DNA of 29,801 nt from a virus. The notes beneath the pieces are model-generated. The model saw nothing but the letters and a program-made list of their open reading frames with translations. It had not been told where the DNA came from and made no database searches. The position numbers were made by a program, and so were the translations under genes. Shown piece after piece: positions 7,861-14,213 of this stretch (position 1 is the stretch's first letter; each line of letters starts with the position of its first letter). The DNA lies in the IMG/VR virus record IMGVR_UViG_3300027749_000377, positions 1-29,801 of that record. One strand, written 5' to 3'.

Positions 7861-8772
7861 ATGGCAAGTCAAATTAACCCAAACGACATCGACGGAGCAT
7901 ATCCGGTTGCTGGACAAGACAATAACTCACAAGGTTTTCGTGATAATTTCACCAACACCAAAACAAATTTTACTTTTGCGGCAAACGAAATTACCGACTT
8001 GCAAAATAACGCAGTATTAAAGTCTGCACTAAACGGAACCACGCTGGACAACAACATGGGTGGAAGTTTGCTATATGATGCTACTATACAGGACTTTGGG
8101 GCCACACGAGTAGCATTAGGCTCAGTATCTGGATCAACTACCGTTAACTACGCTTCTGGACATTATCAAACGCTCACAACTGGTGGCAATGTAACGTTGA
8201 CATTCAGCAACTTCCCTGCATCGGGAATACAGGCCTGGGTAATTGTAAGAGTTACTGTGGCAAGTGTTGCCCACATATTAACATTGTCTTCGGCAGTGGG
8301 CACAGGTGCTAGTTCTGCTTCAGTTTTGGGTATTCAAGGTATCAGCAGTAATGTTATTACCTTTAACGAAACAGGCACATACGAATTCCAGTTCCATACA
8401 GAAGACGGTGGAACCACAATCTATCTTAGCGAACTAACTCGTCCAAGAAACAGATTTACTAATCCATTGCTTTTAACCGGAAGTGAAGACCTGGCTGCCA
8501 GTGGCGCCGCTAGTCTTGCACTTACAACCAGCTACTTCACAACCGCCGCCGCAGAAACAGCCACCTTGGCTGCAGGCACAACCGGACAAATCAAGGTGTT
8601 CAGTGCCGTAAGTATTGCCGCAGGCAACATGGTCATCACAGTGACCAATGCTGGATGGAAGAGTTCAGGTACAGGCACTATTACGTTTGGTACAATCGGT
8701 GCAGGTTGTACTTTACAGTACACCAACAGCAAATGGTTCTGCATTGGCAACAACGGTTGCACCTTCGGCTAA
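7861..8772 (+). CDS. Tail fibre/baseplate-associated structural protein, 303 aa
   Basis: The N-terminus MASQINPNDIDGAYPVAGQDNN... followed by SQGFRDNFTNTKTNFTFAA.EITDLQN is a strongly recognisable opening shared by structural proteins of many T4-like cyanophages and related aquatic phages. Residues ~1-80 are probably the particle-binding, partly coiled-coil segment. Beyond that the chain is Ser/Thr/Gly/Ala-rich with alternating beta strands (YQTLTTGGNVTLTFSNFP) and a C-terminal jelly-roll-like portion ending CIGNNGCTFG, where two cysteines flank a short turn. It starts 15 nt after the Ig-repeat gene and probably shares its late transcript. Exact virion position cannot be read from sequence. 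Confidence 0.83.
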   Translation: MASQINPNDIDGAYPVAGQDNNSQGFRDNFTNTKTNFTFAANEITDLQNNAVLKSALNGTTLDNNMGGSLLYDATIQDFGATRVALGSVSGSTTVNYASGHYQTLTTGGNVTLTFSNFPASGIQAWVIVRVTVASVAHILTLSSAVGTGASSASVLGIQGISSNVITFNETGTYEFQFHTEDGGTTIYLSELTRPRNRFTNPLLLTGSEDLAASGAASLALTTSYFTTAAAETATLAAGTTGQIKVFSAVSIAAGNMVITVTNAGWKSSGTGTITFGTIGAGCTLQYTNSKWFCIGNNGCTFG

Positions 8773-8779
8773 CAAACAC

Positions 8780-8808
8780 TTGACAACCCAGTTGTTCTAG
8801 TGTAAACT
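8780..8808 (+). promoter_or_regulatory. Sigma70-like promoter with perfect -35
   Basis: TTGACA at 8780-8785, a 17-nt spacer, then TGTAAACT (extended -10 TG plus TAAACT at 8803-8808). It sits in a 42-nt gap exactly where structural genes end and the small-protein/replication block begins, so it fits an early promoter read by host polymerase. The expected start point (~8815) coincides with the ATG of the next gene, implying a leaderless or near-leaderless first message. A short inverted repeat ACAAC-CCA-GTTGT (8783-8795) overlaps the spacer and could be an operator. Confidence 0.6.
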
Positions 8809-8814
8809 AACAAC

Positions 8815-9057
8815 ATGGAACATCCTTTAATCGGCGACATAAATGACTTGACCATTGATGAACTCAGTGCCCGGGTCAGCGAACTTTCCAACAAACTCAA
8901 TATAGCCGCAGGAACGGGTAATGCCCATTTATGCGATCAAATTAGAATGGCTCTGGAAACTTTTCGAAACAAGTACCAAGATAAATTAAGAGATTCTTAC
9001 AAGAAACAAGAAGAAATCAACCACATCAACTTTGACGACAAAATCAATATCAAATGA
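8815..9057 (+). CDS. Small conserved phage protein, 80 aa
   Basis: First gene behind the sigma70-like promoter. MEHPLIGDINDLTIDEL, then two predicted amphipathic helices: ARVSELSNKLNIAA and HLCDQIRMALETFRNKYQDKL. The 'MEHPLIG...LT.DEL...' opening with a helical hairpin containing TGNAHLC is one I remember from small T4-like cyanophage proteins of unknown function. No enzymatic motif or membrane segment. Highly charged C-terminal tail. The stop overlaps the next gene by 4 nt (ATGA at 9054-9057). A helical hairpin of this size would suit a protein-protein adaptor; that is inference. Confidence 0.72.
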   Translation: MEHPLIGDINDLTIDELSARVSELSNKLNIAAGTGNAHLCDQIRMALETFRNKYQDKLRDSYKKQEEINHINFDDKINIK

Positions 9058-9653
9058 ACGTTAGACTACAATACGATTTAGAATTTCTTGCAGGTGTCTA
9101 CTACGAAGATCAACTGCAAATGAACAGTTACACAGTGAGCCTCAACTTGCTGACCAAGACCAAAGATTCTGCCAGCACCAATATTGCCCTGGATCGAGCC
9201 AAGGCATTTGTGCATGGTGCATTAGAAAGTTCGGTCTTTATAAATCAAGATAATATGGAACGTGCCGAGTTCATGCAAATGATAGGCATCAATGTTACCA
9301 CGTTGCCTGAAGAACCAGTTGACCAAATCATTGGAATGATGTTATACTACAAACTTAATGCTGTGATGGAAGGGCGCATGATTGTAACTGGATTAGATAT
9401 TTCTAGCACACTAGGTGACTCAGTTTGGTATCAACACGACGAGGATGATGCGGCTGGACCGTTTACTGCCGATGGTTGGTGGAACCGCGCCAGTATGCAA
9501 CACGAAACAATAGAGCGCGATCCTGAACCGGGCAATATTGTCAAAGTAATGTCAACAGGTTGGTATGAATTGAATCTAGAGTGGCCCGAGAACACCGCAA
9601 CAGTCAGTGACAACACGGTAGTATTTGCAAACTTTCCAAAAAATGAGAAGTAA
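9054..9653 (+). CDS. Hypothetical protein, 199 aa
   Basis: An acidic soluble protein coupled to its neighbours by overlaps at both ends. The N-terminal ~125 residues are mainly helical (SASTNIALDRAKAFVHGALESS, EPVDQIIGMMLYYKLNAVMEGR) and the remainder is beta-rich with several Trp residues (SVWYQHDEDDAAGPF, DGWWNRA, GWYELNLEWPE). I recall proteins of this general form, with a VDQIIG.ML..KLNA.MEGR segment, in T4-like aquatic phages next to small replication-region genes, without an assigned function. No Walker, metal-binding or DNA-binding motif is evident. The last 11 nt overlap the start of the polymerase III-like gene. Confidence 0.75.
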   Translation: MNVRLQYDLEFLAGVYYEDQLQMNSYTVSLNLLTKTKDSASTNIALDRAKAFVHGALESSVFINQDNMERAEFMQMIGINVTTLPEEPVDQIIGMMLYYKLNAVMEGRMIVTGLDISSTLGDSVWYQHDEDDAAGPFTADGWWNRASMQHETIERDPEPGNIVKVMSTGWYELNLEWPENTATVSDNTVVFANFPKNEK

Positions 9654-10161
9654 CCAGTACGGAGAAATAGTACTTGACGAAACTGATCTTTGTGATTTAA
9701 TCATGCAAGGTCGCGATCTCTCACAAATGAAATGTGTAGTTGATTCAAATGTAGATATAGAATCAGCAATTCAGTTGTTGGAAGATCCAGGACAATTAGT
9801 GTTATGGACATTCCCATACAACAGCGATATTAGTGTGCCTGACTGGGATCACATACAACAACGCAACTGGCACATGCCCGATGAATACAAACAACTGGAT
9901 GTGGCTGAACACGTGGTTGGGTTATGTGACACACCCGAAAAACTGCAACGTGTGGGGCACGAATTATTATTGTATCAAGAGCGTGGTCTGTTTGATTTAC
10001 TGCGTTACTTGAAGTATCTAGTGGATGTCATGCGAGACAATCATGTGATTTGGGGTGTAGGCCGTGGATCTAGTGTGGCCAGTTATGTGCTATACCTGTT
10101 GGGTGTACACAGAATAGATTCGATGTATTACGATTTAGACGCAGAAGAGTTTTTGCGTTAA
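9643..10161 (+). CDS. DNA polymerase III alpha (DnaE)-like fragment, 172 aa
   Basis: The last ~65 residues match the stretch of bacterial replicative polymerase DnaE that enters the palm: a helix with ELLLYQERGLFDLLRYLKYL, then VIWGVGRGSSVASYVLYLLG, then IDSMYYDLDAEEFLR. Cellular DnaE reads [25 protein letters not shown]...LLFERFLN. The protein stops exactly at the equivalent of FLN, so the catalytic aspartates of the DnaE palm, which lie further along, are absent: it cannot polymerise on its own. The N-terminal ~75 residues are phage-specific, and residues ~76-100 (WHMPDEYKQLDV) also have a DnaE flavour. ATG 9643 is chosen; the in-frame TTG at 9625 lies deeper in the preceding gene. A role in binding primer termini or dNTPs is only a guess. 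Confidence 0.78.
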   Translation: MRSNQYGEIVLDETDLCDLIMQGRDLSQMKCVVDSNVDIESAIQLLEDPGQLVLWTFPYNSDISVPDWDHIQQRNWHMPDEYKQLDVAEHVVGLCDTPEKLQRVGHELLLYQERGLFDLLRYLKYLVDVMRDNHVIWGVGRGSSVASYVLYLLGVHRIDSMYYDLDAEEFLR

Positions 10162-10182
10162 ATATTATTTTAGGAGATAGCA
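10158..10182 (+). promoter_or_regulatory. AT-rich leader with late-like box and Shine-Dalgarno
   Basis: TTAAATAT (10158-10165) overlaps the preceding stop codon and resembles the TAAATA boxes elsewhere in the window. TAGGAGATAG follows, giving a strong AGGAG Shine-Dalgarno about 6-7 nt before the ATG at 10183. The ribosome site is clear; the promoter reading is weaker because a stop codon alone creates part of the box. Confidence 0.4.
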
Positions 10183-10407
10183 ATGACAAATGAAGTATAT
10201 AAATCAGCTGGTGGTAAAACTGTAGATATGGGTGCATTACGTTTACAAAACGAAAAAGTTCGTGCTGTGGGCAATATGCGTGTGAACGCTCGCGGTGATG
10301 AAATCAACGACAACAACGAAGTAATTCGCACAAGAAACGAGCAAGTTAACAAACAGTACAAGGCACAAACTCGTATGCCACTTCCTAGCTCAAAGGATAC
10401 ACAATGA
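10183..10407 (+). CDS. Small basic phage protein, 74 aa
   Basis: Strong AGGAG ribosome site upstream. The chain is hydrophilic, rich in N, R, K and E (QNEKVRAVGNMRVNARGDEI, VIRTRNEQVNKQYKAQ), without hydrophobic core segments, so it is probably helical or disordered. I have seen similar short proteins with 'VRAVGNM.VNARGDEI' near the co-chaperonin gene of T4-like aquatic phages but know of no assigned function. It overlaps the GroES-like gene by 4 nt (ATGA at 10404-10407), so its product is made along with the co-chaperonin. Confidence 0.75.
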   Translation: MTNEVYKSAGGKTVDMGALRLQNEKVRAVGNMRVNARGDEINDNNEVIRTRNEQVNKQYKAQTRMPLPSSKDTQ

Positions 10408-10805
10408 CCAAACTTGCTTTTGAAGCACATAGGTTCAACCGTGATCAACTGAAACCACTCAACGATGTGGTTATTGTAGGCGAGATGACTTTTACCGAAC
10501 GCTTTACCAATACTGGTATTGTGTTGCTCAGTGACAATGGCAAAACTGCAGGTATTCGACCACGTTGGGGGCAGGTATATGCTGTGGGTCCAGATCAAAA
10601 GGATGTGCAGGTGGGCGAGTGGGTTTGTATTGCACACGGGCGTTGGACACGTGGGATTGATATCGAAGACGAAAACGGCAAACAAACTCTGCGCCGGGTT
10701 GATCCCAAAGACATCTTGATGTCAGCTGATGAACAGCCAGATGACTTAACATTTTCAGATGCAGTACAAGCAGAAGCCGCACCTAGCCATATGCAACACT
10801 CATGA
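10404..10805 (+). CDS. 31: GroES-like co-chaperonin (T4 gp31 type), 133 aa
   Basis: The fold is that of GroES: LKPLNDVVIVGE (first strand), a mobile loop at residues ~28-42 ending in the GroEL-binding hydrophobic tripeptide IVL (39-41, TNTGIVLLSDNGKT), then GQVYAVG and VQVGEWVCIAHG, and the closing VDPKDILM, equivalent to E. coli SESDILA. At 133 residues it is longer than GroES (97) and near T4 gp31 (111), with an extra acidic C-terminal tail of ~25 residues. T4 gp31 replaces GroES on host GroEL to fold the large major capsid protein gp23; the same role is likely here. It lies in a chain of ATGA-overlapping genes. A dedicated 'roof' insertion as in GroES is not obvious. Confidence 0.85.
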   Translation: MTKLAFEAHRFNRDQLKPLNDVVIVGEMTFTERFTNTGIVLLSDNGKTAGIRPRWGQVYAVGPDQKDVQVGEWVCIAHGRWTRGIDIEDENGKQTLRRVDPKDILMSADEQPDDLTFSDAVQAEAAPSHMQHS

Positions 10806-11038
10806 AGATAGACTGGAATGTCAACCAAGTTATCAGTGAGTGTCGCAAAATGTATGCCGGGGCAAATGATCCTTATGTAACAGGTTATGTCAATTGGCCT
10901 TGCAAACAAGACTTGTATCGTGTAAAATTTGCTATAGACGAGATGTTGAAAAACACTAGTGGATTTGCTGGTGAAGCGGAATGGCTAGAGCAACTGGAAA
11001 AAGAACAAATGTGGAAAGCATTAAAAAATGGAAATTGA
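10802..11038 (+). CDS. Hypothetical protein, 78 aa
   Basis: Coupled to the co-chaperonin by an ATGA overlap and overlapping the next small gene by 11 nt. Mainly helical and soluble: VNQVISECRKMYAG, then CKQDLYRVKFAIDEMLKN, then EAEWLEQLEKEQMWKALKNGN. The spacing of hydrophobic residues fits a three-helix bundle. I do not recognise a family or motif. Position in the co-chaperonin/clamp-loader operon suggests early or middle expression. Coding status is supported by overlap at both ends and the same codon style as its neighbours. Confidence 0.65.
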   Translation: MKIDWNVNQVISECRKMYAGANDPYVTGYVNWPCKQDLYRVKFAIDEMLKNTSGFAGEAEWLEQLEKEQMWKALKNGN

Positions 11039-11201
11039 AGTACAACCTAAAGACCCAAGCAAGGGACATTTTTATGTGAGCCTTGTAAAGAGTGGTGTAC
11101 GTATTATAGCAGGTGGATGTTTGATTACAGGTAACTTGCTAATGGCAGGTGTTTGTTTTATAATGGCAGAAGTATTAGGTATTGTAGAGGAATTGGTATG
11201 A
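11028..11201 (+). CDS. Small single-pass membrane protein, 57 aa
   Basis: A short frame starting with ATG at 11028 and ending TGA at 11201, filling what would otherwise be a 160-nt hole between two coupled genes. It overlaps the upstream gene by 11 nt and shares an ATGA with the next gene (11198-11201), the signature of real genes here. The first ~20 residues are polar (MEIEVQPKDPSKGHFYVSL). Residues ~24-50 are almost wholly hydrophobic (VRIIAGGCLITGNLLMAGVC, then FIMAEVLGIV), one long or two short membrane segments, followed by an acidic tail. Function unknown; it does not obviously resemble a holin, and its place in the replication block argues against that. Confidence 0.65.
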   Translation: MEIEVQPKDPSKGHFYVSLVKSGVRIIAGGCLITGNLLMAGVCFIMAEVLGIVEELV

Positions 11202-11383
11202 GCAAGGGTTCAAGACCACGTCCATATTCAGTGGATCAGGAAACATTTGGCAACAACTATGATGCTATATTCAAAAAGAAATCAACATTCAAAGATCTAG
11301 AAGAAGATGCCGACGAGCGTGCAAGATTAGCAGAACTTGAGAACTTGAAACAAAAGGAAAATAATGAAAGAACTATGGGTTGA
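11198..11383 (+). CDS. Small phage protein MSKGSRPRPYSV..., 61 aa
   Basis: Start chosen at ATG 11198, which overlaps the stop of the membrane protein, rather than at an in-frame upstream codon (11153) within it. The N-terminus MSKGSRPRPYSV followed by FGNNYDAIFKKKS is a pattern I recall from a family of very small proteins in many aquatic tailed phages, unknown in function. The second half is a charged helix (TFKDLEEDADERARLAELEN). It ends 20 nt inside the clamp-loader gene, so ribosomes finishing here would re-initiate at 11364. Confidence 0.75.
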   Translation: MSKGSRPRPYSVDQETFGNNYDAIFKKKSTFKDLEEDADERARLAELENLKQKENNERTMG

Positions 11384-12287
11384 AAAATATCGTCCCAGGA
11401 CTGTGGACGGTTATGTGTTTGTGGATGCTGGTCAACGAGAACAAGTGCAACAATGGATACAAGATGGGACTATTCCACACTTGATGTTGAGCGGTTCGGC
11501 AGGCACAGGTAAAACAACTCTAGCCAAACTCTTGATCAACGAACTGGGCGTGGACGAGTATGATGTGATGTATGCCAACGGATCCAAGGAAGCACGTAAG
11601 GTTGAGTGGGTCGATAAACTGATCTCATTCTGTCAAACAATGCCGTTTGGCAAGTTCAAAGTTGTGCTGATTGACGAAGCAGACTATATGAACCCAAACT
11701 CTGTACAACCTGCACTTCGTAACCTCATGGAAGACTACAGCCAAACAGTGAGATTTATTCTTACCTGTAACTATCCTTCAAAGATTATCCCGCCACTGCA
11801 CTCACGCTGTCAAGGATTCCAGATTAACAAAACTGATCACACAGAGTTCACTGCCCGTGCCGCAACTGTGTTGGTCACAGAAGGCGTGGAGTTTGACTTG
11901 GATATGTTGGACACTTATGTCAAAGCCACATATCCAGACTTGCGTAAGTGTTTGAACTTGTTGCAACCCAACTCACAGTCGGGCACACTTGCACCACCCA
12001 GTGCGGCTGACAGAAGCGCAAGGGACTGGAAGTTGGAATGTGTGGACCTGTTCAAACAAGGGCACATTAAACAGGCAAGAACATTGTTGTGTCAAAGTGC
12101 CACACCAGAAGAATCAGATGCCATATTCCGTTGGATGTATGACAACTTGGACTTGTTTGGGCGGACTCCGGAGCAACAAGATCAGGCTATTGTAATCATA
12201 CGCAATGGCGCGGCCAATATACCTTTGGTTACAGATCAGGAAATTAACTTGAGTGCTACTTTAATTGAACTTGGCAACATCACTTGA
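11364..12287 (+). CDS. 44: Sliding-clamp loader ATPase subunit (T4 gp44/RFC small-subunit type)
   Basis: AAA+ ATPase of 307 residues (T4 gp44 is 319) that opens and loads the sliding clamp for the replicative polymerase. Visible landmarks: the RFC-type N-terminus LWVEKYRPRTVDGYV; Walker A GSAGTGKT (44-51); Walker B VVLIDEAD (100-107); sensor 1 with FILTCNYPSKI (131-141); and the trans-acting SRC motif (147-149) in PPLHSRCQGF. The C-terminal ~90 residues are the helical collar domain. The partner subunit gp62 and the clamp gp45 are not in the window, and the next gene is a radical SAM enzyme rather than gene 62 as in T4. It is embedded in an overlapping operon with the co-chaperonin, so is probably expressed early/middle. 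Confidence 0.93.
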   Translation: MKELWVEKYRPRTVDGYVFVDAGQREQVQQWIQDGTIPHLMLSGSAGTGKTTLAKLLINELGVDEYDVMYANGSKEARKVEWVDKLISFCQTMPFGKFKVVLIDEADYMNPNSVQPALRNLMEDYSQTVRFILTCNYPSKIIPPLHSRCQGFQINKTDHTEFTARAATVLVTEGVEFDLDMLDTYVKATYPDLRKCLNLLQPNSQSGTLAPPSAADRSARDWKLECVDLFKQGHIKQARTLLCQSATPEESDAIFRWMYDNLDLFGRTPEQQDQAIVIIRNGAANIPLVTDQEINLSATLIELGNIT

Positions 12288-13380
12288 ACCCAAGATAGAT
12301 ACTGCTAACAGGATCACATTCCTGTTGGACTGGGAACTCACAATGAAGTGCAACTTGGATTGCAGTTATTGCGAAACAGGTATCTATGGCGGACACGATA
12401 ACTCACAACGCCATCCTCCATTAAAAGACTGTTTAGAGACCATTGACTTTATGTTTGAGTATGTGGACATTTACATGGCCACTAAACCTCGAGGCATTCG
12501 CTATGTAGTACTGAATGTATATGGTGGAGAGGCCCTGCATCATCCTGATATTATAGATATTCTAAATACAGTACGTGAACGTTATCTTCCTTATCAAGAC
12601 CGATGGCACTTGACAATCACCACGACCACAAACGCTATCATAGCGCCACATAGACTGGATCAAATCATACCCTTGATTGATGAGTTTACTGTGAGTTATC
12701 ACACTGATAATACTGCAGATCAAAAACAACAGTTTCGTGAAAATTTGTTAAGAATCAAAGACGCAGAACGCAGACAAAAATGTATAGTGCTCATGCACTC
12801 CGAACCTGACAAATTTGCAGATGCCCAGCTCATGATTGAATGGTTGAAACAAAATGATATCAAACACTTGCCAAGACAATTGGATCATTATCGAGAAGAC
12901 GACTTCAACTATAATCAACAACAGGTGGTTTGGTTTGAAGGTCTTTACAAAAAATCTCTAGATCATTCCGCAATGAAAGATGGCAAGGCAGATTTGGCCA
13001 ACACCGGGCGATCCTGTTGTGGTGGCAGAGAATTGTGCGAAAATCAAAATCGTCAATCGCCACAAACTTTTGTGGCCAACAAGTTTCCTGGATGGTACTG
13101 TAGTGTAAATCACTTTTTTGTTTATATCAAACAGGTCAACGGCGAAGTTTATGTGAACAAAGATTGCAAAATGAATTATAATGGTAAAGTAGGACCAATT
13201 GGAAACTTAAACCATACTCAACCTATATTAGAACAGGCTCGAAACCCACCAATAATTCAATGTGCTCGATGGCGATGTTTCTGCGGACTTTGTGCGCCCA
13301 AGGCCGCTGACTTAGATACATACAAATCCATTATGAGGAAATATGAGATACCTAATTCTAACTTACTACCAAAAGGCTAA
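12265..13380 (+). CDS. Radical SAM enzyme with C-terminal cysteine clusters, ~371 aa
   Basis: Has the canonical radical SAM cluster motif CNLDCSYC (C29, C33, C36 from this start), which binds a 4Fe-4S cluster that cleaves S-adenosylmethionine. Downstream is the glycine-rich NVYGGEALHHPD segment (SAM-binding GGE). The last ~120 residues hold many cysteines (RSCCGGRELC, GWYCSVN, NKDCKMN, IIQCARWRCFCGLCAPKA), the layout of a SPASM/twitch auxiliary cluster region found in peptide- and protein-modifying radical SAM enzymes. The substrate is unknown. It is not QueE-like. The start is uncertain: TTG at 12265 or 12271, both overlapping the clamp-loader stop; the first ATG (12343) would begin right at the cluster motif and is too late. 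It may depend on the phage ErpA for cluster supply; that is inference. Confidence 0.85.
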   Translation: MNLATSLEPKIDTANRITFLLDWELTMKCNLDCSYCETGIYGGHDNSQRHPPLKDCLETIDFMFEYVDIYMATKPRGIRYVVLNVYGGEALHHPDIIDILNTVRERYLPYQDRWHLTITTTTNAIIAPHRLDQIIPLIDEFTVSYHTDNTADQKQQFRENLLRIKDAERRQKCIVLMHSEPDKFADAQLMIEWLKQNDIKHLPRQLDHYREDDFNYNQQQVVWFEGLYKKSLDHSAMKDGKADLANTGRSCCGGRELCENQNRQSPQTFVANKFPGWYCSVNHFFVYIKQVNGEVYVNKDCKMNYNGKVGPIGNLNHTQPILEQARNPPIIQCARWRCFCGLCAPKAADLDTYKSIMRKYEIPNSNLLPKG

Positions 13381-13654
13381 CGGCCAAATTGACGAAGTAA
13401 TGGCTGTGGCCAAAAGTTTAAAGCGTCGCGATCACCAAACGGCAAATGTGATACTTGACTTCCGAACCCTTTCTGTGTTAAAATGTAGCATGAGCGGTGT
13501 TAATGTTCCTAGAGACTTTGACCGCATTGCGGAATACTACCACCAACACTATGAATCAACCATCTCAAGGTTGCTTAAAGAAAATGGATATGAAATTGTC
13601 AAGCCAGAACCCACAAAAGAAGAAGTACAACCCCAACCAGCTGATCCTAGTTGA
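13343..13654 (+). CDS. Conserved phage protein, 103 aa
   Basis: ATG preceded by GAGG at 13335-13338 and overlapping the radical SAM gene by 38 nt. The sequence MRYLILTYYQKANGQIDEVM, VILDFRTLSVLKCSMSG, then DFDRIAEYYHQHY and a helix, matches a small protein I recall in T4-like cyanophages and relatives (pattern 'MRYLILTYY.K.NGQIDE'). Predicted fold is a beta hairpin followed by an alpha/beta half; no function is known. The C-terminal ~15 residues are Pro/Glu-rich (KPEPTKEEVQPQPADPS). Its 3' end overlaps the HAD gene by 71 nt or more, and a sigma70-like promoter candidate lies within it. Confidence 0.75.
   Translation: MRYLILTYYQKANGQIDEVMAVAKSLKRRDHQTANVILDFRTLSVLKCSMSGVNVPRDFDRIAEYYHQHYESTISRLLKENGYEIVKPEPTKEEVQPQPADPS
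13455..13484 (+). promoter_or_regulatory. Candidate internal sigma70-like promoter
   Basis: TTGACT (13455-13460), an 18-nt spacer, then TAAAAT (13479-13484) preceded by TGTGT. It lies inside the 103-aa gene about 100 nt upstream of the HAD gene start, so could boost that gene alone. Its layout (CTTGAC..., TTCT, GTGT, then an A-rich -10) resembles the promoter at 8780. Chance occurrence inside coding sequence cannot be excluded. Confidence 0.35.
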
Positions 13655-14213
13655 TGCAGATGGTGTTCTCCTAAACTGGGAGTATGCCTTTGCCATCTGG
13701 ATGGAACAGCACGGACACGAAAAGCAACCTGGATCTGAGTTCATATACGACATCGGTGAGCGTTACGGAATCTCTAAAGACCAAGGTCGCAAGCTGATCA
13801 AACTGTTTAATGAATCAGCCGCAATTGGCTTCTTGCCTCCGCTACGTGATGCCATGTACTATGTGAAACGTCTACACGAAGAACACGGCTATGTGTTTCA
13901 TTGCATCACAAGTTTATCAACAGATGTCAATGCACAACGCCTGCGTGAAATGAATCTCGCCAAACTGTTTGGTAAAACTGCTTTTGAACAGATTGTTTGT
14001 TTGGAAACTGGTGCAGATAAGGACGAAGCACTAGAGCCTTATCGAAACTCAGGATGCTGGTGGGTAGAAGACAAACCGGAAAATGCTGAAGTTGGACACG
14101 AACTTGGTTTAAAAAGTATCCTAATGGAACATGGTCATAATATGAGTCATGCCAACGAGCAAATTCCGGTTGTAAAAAATTGGCGGGAAATCTACGAAAT
14201 TATCACCTCCTAA
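13584..14213 (+). CDS. HAD-superfamily phosphatase/nucleotidase-like, ~209 aa
   Basis: Haloacid dehalogenase fold with all four motifs: I, LVDADGVLL (nucleophile Asp and DxD acid/base); II, the Ser/Thr in HCITSLS; III, the Lys in GADKDEAL; IV, WWVEDKPENA, where acidic residues hold magnesium. Between I and II lies a helical cap (QGRKLIKLFNESA). This is the layout of NT5C-type 5'(3')-deoxynucleotidases and related small phosphatases, so it could act on nucleotides, but the substrate cannot be read. Start is ambiguous: ATG 13584 or 13590 gives ~20 residues before the fold; ATG 13551 or 13497 is in frame but deeper in the previous gene. The 3' end is convergent with phoH, overlapping by 4 nt. 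Confidence 0.82.
   Translation: MDMKLSSQNPQKKKYNPNQLILVDADGVLLNWEYAFAIWMEQHGHEKQPGSEFIYDIGERYGISKDQGRKLIKLFNESAAIGFLPPLRDAMYYVKRLHEEHGYVFHCITSLSTDVNAQRLREMNLAKLFGKTAFEQIVCLETGADKDEALEPYRNSGCWWVEDKPENAEVGHELGLKSILMEHGHNMSHANEQIPVVKNWREIYEIITS

Noticed and set aside
10170-10685. 171-aa minus-strand open frame
   Set aside because: Lies opposite the small basic gene and the GroES-like gene; no ribosome site or motif, and the plus frames carry clear family motifs.
12265-13380. QueE-type (7-deazaguanine) radical SAM enzyme
   Set aside because: The cluster motif is standard CxxxCxxC with extra C-terminal cysteines, and no QueC/QueD/FolE-like genes are next to it.
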